64,000 nt of DNA, from positions 89,731-153,730 of the forward strand of contig JADYUK010000007.1 in NCBI GenBank assembly GCA_021531755.1, read 5' to 3'. Shown piece after piece: positions 8,407 to 15,942 of the stretch; the stretch's first letter is position 1, and each line of letters starts with the position of its first letter. The notes beneath the pieces are model-generated. The model did not search any database. It had not been told where the DNA came from and saw only the letters and a program-made list of their open reading frames with translations. The position numbers and the translations under genes are program-made. The stretch comes from Hoylesella loescheii (GTDB lineage Bacteria > Bacteroidota > Bacteroidia > Bacteroidales > Bacteroidaceae).

Positions 8407-8414
8407 CAAAGTTA
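8407..8414 (-). promoter_or_regulatory. -7 element adjoining the HTH gene start
   Basis: TAACTTTG on the minus strand ends 4 bases before the ATG, so the transcription start should fall at or next to the A of the start codon. No TTTG occurs at the standard 19-bp distance; a CAAA (complement TTTG) at 8427-8430 is too close. Confidence 0.5.
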
Positions 8415-8892
8415 CTTTAATAAAATCAAAAAGAAGAAGAAAAATGTCTCCTTTGAGGATACATCATCATTTTATACCAATTAAAGCTTGGATAATTGAT
8501 TGTTGCAAGCGTCAAATCCTATCGGTTCAGGAGTCAGCAGCAAAAAAAAAAACAGTGTCAGCTACGAATCACAAAAAGCATAACTAACCCCTTGAACAGT
8601 AGGATGACAGAGCCCTGCTGCTATGCCACATTAGCGGTGAGTGTGGCACCGGCATTGTGAGTGGAGTCGGATAATGCCAGGGAGCAATGTGGCAGGACTG
8701 GGCAAGCAGAATGGCGGCGACTGGGCGTTTCTGCTTACAATGTGATTAGGCCATGCCTCACGAGAATGAAGAATATTTGTGCGGGCGAACCGAAGCCGGA
8801 AAATACGCCAGAATTCTGATTCCTCGGCAAACCGCTGACTGACAGACGTTTATGCCAGACGAGGAGACTGAGGGGTGATTCCACACAGCCTC
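8415..8892. other. Gap without a recognisable gene
   Basis: Contains an AT-rich stretch with an 11-base A run (about 8539-8551) next to the HTH operon, then GC-richer sequence with only short, unconvincing frames and a weak GCCACA/TGTGGC inverted repeat near 8625-8650. Confidence 0.5.
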
Positions 8893-8990
8893 AACGGTAG
8901 CTTTTCGGGGGCTTAAAGGTAGCCTTTTGGGGACTCAAAGGTAGCGTTTAGGAGCCTGAATGGTAGCCTTTGGCTGTCGAAAGGCTACGA
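8893..8990. repeat. 22-bp tandem repeat array
   Basis: GGTAGC(C/G/T)TTT recurs at 8896, 8918, 8940 and 8962, exactly 22 bp apart, with degenerate sequence between the cores. The fourth core is followed by an inverted copy (AAAGGCTAC, 8981-8989), making GTAGCCTTT/AAAGGCTAC a hairpin. The array lies about 600 bases before carB in an otherwise empty region. Confidence 0.8.
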
Positions 8991-9295
8991 ATCACGGGGC
9001 CATAGATGCGGCATCGTGAGCTAAAACAGTACCTTTTGCCGCCCGACGGGCTTTTTCTGCCGCTATGAACGGCATGGAGAGGGCGGTCTATGGACATGAA
9101 AACGGGCAAAAAAGCTGACAAAAACGTGGAGTCAAAATGTCAGCAGGATACCATCATGGATGGAATAATGTCATGGCATGATTGGAGGACGGGGGTGGGA
9201 GAAGTCATGGGGACGGAGATGACTGGAAATGGACAATTATATCTCTCACAAGAAAAAAAATCGGGAAAAGCGTCTGTAATCCGAGAAAAAATCAT

Positions 9296-9303
9296 TAACT
9301 TTG
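9296..9303 (+). promoter_or_regulatory. Candidate -7 element for carB
   Basis: TAACTTTG matches TAnnTTTG exactly; upstream at the right distance only TCTG (9273-9276) resembles -33. If used, the carB transcript has a leader of about 190 bases. A 73-codon frame at 9090-9311 overlaps this element and is probably not a gene. Confidence 0.5.
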
Positions 9304-9500
9304 TCATCTGAAACAGACGGTGGGCAAGGCAGCCCTGCCACAGGTGCGTGAGCCCTCCAGCCTCGTCCGCCTCTGTATTCGAATATTACAACCATACGTA
9401 TCGGGAGCCGTGTCCGTTGTCATGCCTTGTGCGGGCTGGTGTCTCTCTCATTTCCCCACGCTTACATGCTTTCCTTGATTTTAACACAAAACAACATACA

Positions 9501-12500
9501 ATGAAGAAACAGATAAAGAAGGTTCTTGTCCTGGGCTCTGGCGCCCTGAAGATAGGACAGGCAGGTGAATTTGACTACTCTGGCTCGCAGGCGCTGAAAG
9601 CGCTCCGCGAGGAGGGCATCCGTTCCGTACTCATCAATCCGAACGTGGCTACTATCCAGACCTCTGAGGGTATTGCTGACAAGGTTTATTTCCTGCCAGT
9701 CAATACCTTTTTTGTTACTGAGATTATCAAGAAGGAGCGCCCCGACGGCATCATGCTGGCATGGGGCGGACAGACAGGTCTCAATGTTGGCACAGAGCTT
9801 TTCCAGACGGGAGTGCTCGAGAAGTATGGGGTGAGGGTGCTCGGTACGAGTGTCGAGGCCATCATGAACACCGAGGACCGCGACCTCTTCGTGAAGGAGC
9901 TCAACAAGGTCGACCTCAAGGTGCCGGTATCGCAGGCGTGTGAGACGCTCGACGACGCTGTCGAGGCTGCACGGAAGATTGGATATCCTATAATGATACG
10001 CTCGGCTTACGCGCTCGGCGGACTCGGCTCGGGTGTCTGCAAGACAGAGGCTGAGTTCAAGGAGATTGCCGAGTCGGCTTTCACATTCGCGCCACAGGTG
10101 CTCGTCGAGGAGAGCCTGAAGGGATGGAAGGAGATAGAGTTTGAGGTCATACGCGACGCCAATGACCACTGCTTCACCGTCGCATCGATGGAGAATTTTG
10201 ACCCGCTCGGCATACATACGGGCGAGTCAATCGTCGTTGCCCCTACCTGCTCGCTCCGCGACGACCAGGTGAAGATGCTGCAGGAGCTCGCCGTGAAGTG
10301 TGTCAGACACCTCAACATCATAGGCGAGTGTAACATACAGTATGCCTTCAACGCTGAGACGAACGACTATCGTATAATAGAAATCAACGCGCGTCTCTCA
10401 CGCTCCTCTGCCCTCGCATCCAAGGCTACAGGCTATCCGCTGGCTTTCGTGGCAGCGAAAATCGCCCTCGGCTACACTCTCGACCAAATCGGCGAGATGG
10501 GTACCTCAAACTCTGCATACAAGGCTCCGGAGCTGGACTATATGATATGCAAGATTCCACGGTGGGACCTCTCAAAGTTTGTCGGTGTCAGCCATAAGCT
10601 CGGCTCGTCGATGAAGTCTGTCGGTGAGATAATGTCCATTGGCCGCTCGTTCGAGGAGATGCTCCAGAAGGGCCTCCGAATGATAGGACAGGGCATGCAC
10701 GGCTTTGTCGGCAACGACCACACGAAATTCGAGAATCTCGACGAGGAGCTGTCCAATCCTACCGACCTCCGTATCTTCGCCATAGCGCAGGCACTCGAGG
10801 AGGGATACACGATAGAGCGCATAGAGGAACTGACAAAGATTGACCCATGGTTCATCGAGCGCATGAAGAACATCGTGGACTTCAAGCACAGGCTTGAGGC
10901 GTATAACAGTCTTGAGGAGATAGAGCCCAGCGTGATGCGCGAGGCGAAGGCTCTCGGATTCTCTGACTTCCAGATAGCGCGATTCGTCCTGAAGGTTAGG
11001 GACAGCAACATGGAGAAGGAGAACCTCGCTGTACGCGCCTACCGCAAGCGCCACGGCATCCTCCCTGCCGTGAAGCGCATACCGACAGTGGCGTCAGAGC
11101 ATCCTGAGCTGACAAACTATCTCTATGTGACATACCTCGCCGAGGGACATGACATAAACTATTATCCTAACACGAAATCGGTCATCGTGCTCGGCTCGGG
11201 CGCCTACCGCATCGGCTCGTCGGTAGAGTTTGACTGGTGCTCGGTCAATGCCGTCACCACAGCGCGCAAGCTGGGGTATAAGTCGATAATGATAAACTAC
11301 AACCCCGAGACCGTCTCCACTGACTATGACATGTGCGACCGCCTGTACTTCGACGAGCTGTCCTTTGAGCGTGTCCTCGATGTCATTGACCTCGAGTGTC
11401 CGCGCGGAGTGGTTGTCTCTGTCGGAGGACAGATACCTAACAACCTCGCCATGAAGCTCTTCCGCCAGGCTGTGCCTATTCTCGGAACATCACCGGTGTC
11501 TATCGACCGTGCCGAGAACCGCGGCAAATTCTCTGCCATGCTCGACCAGCTCGGCATAGACCAGCCGAAATGGAGCGCGCTGACATCAATGGACGATATC
11601 CGCAAGTTCATCGACGAGGTGGGATATCCTGTCCTCGTGCGTCCGTCATACGTCCTCTCGGGCGCGGCGATGAATGTCTGCCACGACGATGATGAGCTGA
11701 GACGATTCCTCGCCGCGGCATCAGAGGTGTCAAAGGAGTACCCCGTCGTCGTCTCACAGTTCATGACCGAGACCAACGAGATAGAGTTCGACGGTGTGGC
11801 ACAGTGTGGAGAGATTGTAGAGTATGGCATCTCTGAGCATATCGAGTATGCCGGTGTACACTCTGGCGACGCCACGATGACATTCCCTGCCCAGCAGATA
11901 TCCTTCTCGACAATGCGCCAGATAAAGAAGATATCGCGCAAGATAGCCAAGGAGCTGAATATCTCCGGACCGTTCAATATACAGTTCCTTGCCAAGGGAC
12001 GCGATGTGAAAGTCATCGAGTGTAACCTTCGCGCGTCGCGCTCTTTCCCATTTGTCAGCAAGGTGTTGAAGCGCAATCTCATCGACACTGCCACACGCAT
12101 CATGCTCGACGCGCCATTCCAGAAGGCGGAGAAGTCTGTCTTCGACATCGACCGCATGGGTGTCAAGGCGTCACAGTTCTCATTCAACCGCCTGCAGAAT
12201 GCCGACCCTGTTCTCGGTGTCGACATGAGCTCGACAGGCGAGGTGGGATGTATGGGCGACACATTCGAGGAGGCTCTGCTCAACTCCATGTTATCAACAG
12301 GATATAAGATTCCGGCAAAGGACAAGGGCATCATGCTCTCAAGCGGCGGCGCCAAGGAGAAAGCGTCAATGCTCGACGCCGCAAAGGCTCTCGTCAAGGC
12401 TGGGTATACGGTCTATGCCACAAAGGGTACGGCTGAGTATCTCAATGCCAACAACATCGCGGCGACGGCTGTCGGATGGCCCGACGAGGAGGGTACATGC

Positions 12501-12731
12501 GGACTGAACGTAATGGATATGATTCACGAGCATAAGTTCGACCTCATCGTCAATATACCTAAGAACCGCTCAAGCCGTGAGCTGACAAACGGGTACAGGA
12601 TACGACGCGGGGCGATAGACCATAACATCCCGCTCATAACCAACGCACGCCTGGCGTCGGCATTCATAGAGGCTTTCTGCTCTATGAGCCTGAACGATAT
12701 ACAGATAAAGAGCTGGCAGGAATACGAATGA
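9501..12731 (+). CDS. carB: Carbamoyl-phosphate synthase large subunit
   Basis: 1076 residues, close to the 1073 of E. coli CarB. It makes carbamoyl phosphate from bicarbonate, ATP and ammonia from the CarA glutaminase, for pyrimidine and arginine synthesis. Two homologous halves each hold a pre-ATP-grasp LGSG(A)xxIG motif (VLVLGSGALKIGQAGEFDYSG and VIVLGSGAYRIGSSVEFDWC) and an ATP-grasp domain; the C-terminal 135 residues are the MGS-like allosteric domain. ATG 9501 gives the standard MKKQIKKVLVLGSGALKIGQ start; the frame is open to an ATG at 9348, but those 51 residues have no counterpart in the family. No carA lies alongside, so the small subunit is encoded elsewhere. Confidence 0.97.
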   Translation: MKKQIKKVLVLGSGALKIGQAGEFDYSGSQALKALREEGIRSVLINPNVATIQTSEGIADKVYFLPVNTFFVTEIIKKERPDGIMLAWGGQTGLNVGTELFQTGVLEKYGVRVLGTSVEAIMNTEDRDLFVKELNKVDLKVPVSQACETLDDAVEAARKIGYPIMIRSAYALGGLGSGVCKTEAEFKEIAESAFTFAPQVLVEESLKGWKEIEFEVIRDANDHCFTVASMENFDPLGIHTGESIVVAPTCSLRDDQVKMLQELAVKCVRHLNIIGECNIQYAFNAETNDYRIIEINARLSRSSALASKATGYPLAFVAAKIALGYTLDQIGEMGTSNSAYKAPELDYMICKIPRWDLSKFVGVSHKLGSSMKSVGEIMSIGRSFEEMLQKGLRMIGQGMHGFVGNDHTKFENLDEELSNPTDLRIFAIAQALEEGYTIERIEELTKIDPWFIERMKNIVDFKHRLEAYNSLEEIEPSVMREAKALGFSDFQIARFVLKVRDSNMEKENLAVRAYRKRHGILPAVKRIPTVASEHPELTNYLYVTYLAEGHDINYYPNTKSVIVLGSGAYRIGSSVEFDWCSVNAVTTARKLGYKSIMINYNPETVSTDYDMCDRLYFDELSFERVLDVIDLECPRGVVVSVGGQIPNNLAMKLFRQAVPILGTSPVSIDRAENRGKFSAMLDQLGIDQPKWSALTSMDDIRKFIDEVGYPVLVRPSYVLSGAAMNVCHDDDELRRFLAAASEVSKEYPVVVSQFMTETNEIEFDGVAQCGEIVEYGISEHIEYAGVHSGDATMTFPAQQISFSTMRQIKKISRKIAKELNISGPFNIQFLAKGRDVKVIECNLRASRSFPFVSKVLKRNLIDTATRIMLDAPFQKAEKSVFDIDRMGVKASQFSFNRLQNADPVLGVDMSSTGEVGCMGDTFEEALLNSMLSTGYKIPAKDKGIMLSSGGAKEKASMLDAAKALVKAGYTVYATKGTAEYLNANNIAATAVGWPDEEGTCGLNVMDMIHEHKFDLIVNIPKNRSSRELTNGYRIRRGAIDHNIPLITNARLASAFIEAFCSMSLNDIQIKSWQEYE

Positions 12732-12785
12732 CACGCCAACAAGGCAGTGGATAACGCCAACACCAGCCTGACCATTTGACTGACA

Positions 12786-12824
12786 ACGCTGCCAGCGGCC
12801 ATATCACAAGGTTGCTGGCAGCGT
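12786..12824 (+). terminator. carB terminator
   Basis: ACGCTGCCAGC (12786-12796) and GCTGGCAGCGT (12814-12824) form a perfect 11-bp stem around a 17-base loop, followed by CTTTT. Confidence 0.8.
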
Positions 12825-12933
12825 CTTTTGGGGTGTATGGGCCGAGGCCCTATGCTGCGGGGACAGTGCCTCTGCCCTACCCTACCATGGCATCAGGCAT
12901 AGGGATTTCCCCATGAAAATAGGGGAAAATTAT

Positions 12934-12964
12934 TTTGAGAATAGGGTTTTTATATGTACATTTG
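12934..12964 (+). promoter_or_regulatory. Consensus Bacteroidota promoter of the aldose epimerase operon
   Basis: TTTG (12934-12937), a 19-bp spacer and TACATTTG (12957-12964): a full match to both elements, 27 bases before the ATG at 12991. Confidence 0.85.
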
Positions 12965-12990
12965 CACCGTAAAACAAAAGGAACAGACAC

Positions 12991-14076
12991 ATGGGACAAG
13001 CTTTCTCTCACATTTACAGGACAATAATGATGGTGCTGTGCATAGGCATGGCACAACGGGCATGGTGCCAGGAGATTGAGGAGGTCTGCCTGACAAACGC
13101 CGCTTCCGGAATAAGCATGGAGGTCATAAACTACGGCTGCCGGATAAAAAGCCTGACGGTAGGAGGGAAAGACGTGGTGCTCGGATTCGATGATAACGAG
13201 GACTACAGGAGATACAAGCAGAATTTCGGCTCGGTTGTAGGAAGATATATCGGGCGCATCGTTGGCGGGAAGATGTCTATCGACGGCACTGAGTATAAGC
13301 TGCTAACTGGCGCCAACGGCGACTGCTCACACGGTGGGACACCGGGATTCGCACAGAAGATGTGGACCATAACAAGCCGCAACGACTCGGCGGTGGCCAT
13401 GAGATATATCTCGGCTGACGGGGAGAACGGTTTCCCGGGAGAGCTGACTCTCGTCGTCAGATACACACTGGAGAGCGACGGACTGCGCATTGACTATAGC
13501 GCGACGACAACCAAACCGACTGTGCTGAACCCTTCTAACCACTCGTTCTTCAACATATCGGGCGACCATGGCAAGGATATCCTCGACGAATGCCTGTGGA
13601 TCGACGCGACGGAGATTGCGGCTTACGACAGGAACAAACGCGTCACAGGCGAGATGATGCGTGTGGAGGGGACTCCATTTGACTTCACCCGGCCGACGGA
13701 GATAGGCCGACGCATAGACGAGGCGAACGCACAGCTGGATGTCACAAAGGGCTACGACCACTGTTACAGGCTGAACACACAAGGACGGCTCGACACGCCT
13801 GCGGCAAGGATAACAGACACGCAATCGGGCATTACAATGGAGGTGTACACGACAGAGCCGGCCATGCAGATATACACCGCCAACGGACATAACGGCTCGC
13901 TGATAGGGAAAGGGGGCATACCATACAAGAGAAGGAACGCGATATGCTTCGAGACAATGCACTTCCCCGACTCGCCCAACAAGCCTCAATGGCCGTCGAC
14001 TCTGCTAAGGCCAGGGGAGACATTCAAGAGCACGACAATATTCAGATTCAATAACGGGAAAGGGGAAAGGCAATGA
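12991..14076 (+). CDS. galM: Aldose 1-epimerase (mutarotase), exported
   Basis: 361 residues. A signal peptide (MMVLCIGMAQRAWCQ) sends it to the envelope, unlike cytoplasmic E. coli GalM. It interconverts alpha and beta anomers of hexoses. The galactose-mutarotase fold is visible: NFGSVVGRYIGRI, the substrate-binding HGG of DCSHGGTPGFAQKMW, the catalytic His region NPSNHSFFN, GYDHCY, and the catalytic Glu in ICFETMHFPDSPN near the C-terminus. Export suggests conditioning of sugars released in the periplasm. Its last codons overlap the following DUF2461 gene by 4 bases (ATGA), so translation is coupled although no functional link is obvious. Confidence 0.9.
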   Translation: MGQAFSHIYRTIMMVLCIGMAQRAWCQEIEEVCLTNAASGISMEVINYGCRIKSLTVGGKDVVLGFDDNEDYRRYKQNFGSVVGRYIGRIVGGKMSIDGTEYKLLTGANGDCSHGGTPGFAQKMWTITSRNDSAVAMRYISADGENGFPGELTLVVRYTLESDGLRIDYSATTTKPTVLNPSNHSFFNISGDHGKDILDECLWIDATEIAAYDRNKRVTGEMMRVEGTPFDFTRPTEIGRRIDEANAQLDVTKGYDHCYRLNTQGRLDTPAARITDTQSGITMEVYTTEPAMQIYTANGHNGSLIGKGGIPYKRRNAICFETMHFPDSPNKPQWPSTLLRPGETFKSTTIFRFNNGKGERQ

Positions 14077-14738
14077 GACAGATTCTCGATTTCATGCTAC
14101 AGCTTGCTGAGAACAACAACAAGCCATGGTTCGACAGCCATAAGGACGAATACCTCAATGTGAAAGGGAAGTTTGACGGACTGGCCATGGACTTCATGAG
14201 GCGCATAGAACAGTTCGACCCAAGGGTGAACAGCCTCGGACTGAAGGATATAACATACCGGATATACCGCGACATACGTTTCACACAGGACAAGAGACCA
14301 TACAAATGGCATCTCGGGGCTTATGTCTGCCCTCGCGGGAAGAAATCGGGAATGGCGGGATATTACTTCCATCTCGAACCAGCGACAGAGACATTCTTCA
14401 TCTGTGGCGGACTGTACAATCCGGACAAGGAGACCGTCAAGAGCGTCAGGGAGGAGATAATGTGCGAGCCGGAGGCTTTCGACAAGGCCGTGAAGGCATG
14501 TGAGGGATTCTCACTGCCATGGGAGAACGCGCTGAAAAGGACACCTAACGGATTCTCACCCGACGACCCTCACGCTGACTATTACAGGCTGAGAAGCTAC
14601 GAGATGATGCGGGATATCACAGTGGACGATGTCATGAGACCTGACTTCATCGACTATGCTGCCGAGGAGCTGAGACGTTTGCAGCCGTTCAATGAGATTC
14701 TGAACCGCTGCTACGACTACGCCCACGAGATTGGATAA
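14073..14738 (+). CDS. DUF2461 (TIGR02453-type) protein
   Basis: 221 residues, no signal peptide, probably cytoplasmic. The family signature is clear: a start followed by NNKPWFDSHKDEY, then the core YRIYRDIRFTQDKRPYKWHLGAY, GYYFHLEP and FICGGLYNPD. The family is widespread in bacteria with no established activity that I know of. The start codon overlaps the stop of the epimerase gene (ATGA), and the gene depends on the epimerase promoter. Confidence 0.88.
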   Translation: MRQILDFMLQLAENNNKPWFDSHKDEYLNVKGKFDGLAMDFMRRIEQFDPRVNSLGLKDITYRIYRDIRFTQDKRPYKWHLGAYVCPRGKKSGMAGYYFHLEPATETFFICGGLYNPDKETVKSVREEIMCEPEAFDKAVKACEGFSLPWENALKRTPNGFSPDDPHADYYRLRSYEMMRDITVDDVMRPDFIDYAAEELRRLQPFNEILNRCYDYAHEIG

Positions 14739-14791
14739 CAACTGGAAACAGGAACAACAATTATGCATACATACTAAAAAAACTGACAATC

Positions 14792-15514
14792 ATGAAGAAG
14801 ACTATTTTACTTACAATGCTCATGCTGATGACATGCCTCGCTGGCAACGCACAGCACTTCAAGAACAGCAGATACTATGACAGCAAGACGGGAAGCCTCA
14901 ACTACAACCAGAGATATGGTGACACATGGAGCAACCGCTACCGTTATCACATCGACCCGTACAACTATTACGGCCTGCGCCTCGGCCTCAACTTAGGCAC
15001 AGTGCAGAGCGACGACCCTTGGCTCGACGGCGGAAAGACGCGCTCCGGACTGAACATAGGGGCTGTCATGGGCATATCTCTCTCACAGTACACACCGCTC
15101 TACTTTGAGACAGGACTGATGTACACTGAGAAAGGCGGCAAGCAGGGTAGCGGAAACAACAAGATAACATACGCGCTGAACTACCTTGAGGTGCCGCTGC
15201 TCGTCAAATACTTGTACTCGCCCGACGGACATTTTGCCGTGCAGCCATACCTCGGAGGTTATCTCGCATGCGGTGTGAGCGGCAAGATAAAGAATTTCCA
15301 TGACCGCGCGGCTTACAACTCTTTCGGTGATGACATGGAGGGGCTGCCACGTTTCCAGAGATTCGACGGCGGATTGAAGTTCGGATGTGGTGTCAGCTAC
15401 GATGTCCTCTATGCTGATATCTGCTACTCGTACGGCTTGTCGAACATCTCGCACGATTATTTCGACTCGTCCCACAACTCTGTGTTCTCCCTCAATATTG
15501 GTGTGAACTTCTGA
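14792..15514 (+). CDS. PorT-like outer-membrane beta-barrel protein
   Basis: 240 residues. Signal peptide MKKTILLTMLMLMTCLAGNAQ, then a Tyr/Asn-rich linker and an eight-strand-type barrel of the PorT/OMP_b-brl_2 class: YYGLRLGLNLGT, SGLNIGAVMGISLSQYTPLYFETGLMYTEKG, LNYLEVPLLVKYLY, YLGGYLACGVSG, ending VFSLNIGVNF with terminal Phe. Such barrels are abundant in Bacteroidota and mostly of unknown function; true PorT belongs to type IX secretion, but nothing here shows that role. The gene starts 53 bases after the DUF2461 stop and may be the last gene of that operon. Confidence 0.82.
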   Translation: MKKTILLTMLMLMTCLAGNAQHFKNSRYYDSKTGSLNYNQRYGDTWSNRYRYHIDPYNYYGLRLGLNLGTVQSDDPWLDGGKTRSGLNIGAVMGISLSQYTPLYFETGLMYTEKGGKQGSGNNKITYALNYLEVPLLVKYLYSPDGHFAVQPYLGGYLACGVSGKIKNFHDRAAYNSFGDDMEGLPRFQRFDGGLKFGCGVSYDVLYADICYSYGLSNISHDYFDSSHNSVFSLNIGVNF

Positions 15515-15752
15515 CACTCTCCCGCCCTGCCGATATCAGCACATCGCAGAACAGGGCATGACCCACACAACATTACAGGCCTCAACGCTCGCCATCAGAA
15601 AGGATAGCGACACAGCATGAGGCCCAACCATACAAGACAAAGACAGCCACGAAGACGGAAAAGGCTATACGCCCGCTCCACTTCGTGGCTGGTATATATA
15701 TATAATATTATGTGGAAATACTACGCTATCCTAGAAGAGACCAAGCCTACTT

Positions 15753-15786
15753 GTCCACAGTTGCGTCTCTTCGAGACTGTGGACAA
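15753..15786. repeat. Dispersed hairpin repeat, module C
   Basis: GTCCACAG and CTGTGGAC enclose TCTCttcGAGA. A 30-bp stretch (15757-15786) is repeated identically at 35517-35546. Both copies lie in intergenic space next to modules A or B. Confidence 0.75.
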
Positions 15787-15801
15787 TAGCAAGCTCATGG
15801 T

Positions 15802-15884
15802 TCGCTGCTCCATAGGTTGACTTCGTCTTCCTCTGTCACGACTCGGCAATATTCAAGCAAGCTTGATATTGCTCTCGCCCCTCC
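15802..15884. repeat. Single diverged copy of module B
   Basis: Matches the 74-bp unit at 2039-2260 from tcgctgctccat through gacttcgtcttcctctgtcacgactcgg, but the hairpin reads TCAAGC-aa-GCTTGA flanked by CAATAT/ATATTG instead of CCAAGC-aa-GCTTGG. Both arms changed in step. Confidence 0.8.
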
Positions 15885-15942
15885 AGCTTAACTCACAGCT
15901 TGTTCTTGATTTGTTCTTTCGTTAAGGATGCACCTACTCTCG

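Noticed and set aside
8893..8990. Possible CRISPR array
   Set aside because: Period is only 22 bp with no unique spacers of 30-40 bp, and no cas genes are present.
9090..9311. 73-codon plus-strand frame before carB
   Set aside because: Overlaps the best carB promoter element, has no motif and sits in a repeat-bearing gap; probably chance.
11324..12397. Open frame of 357 codons on the minus strand
   Set aside because: Lies wholly antisense to carB; its product is Ser/Arg/Thr-rich with no recognisable motif, as expected of a codon-bias shadow.
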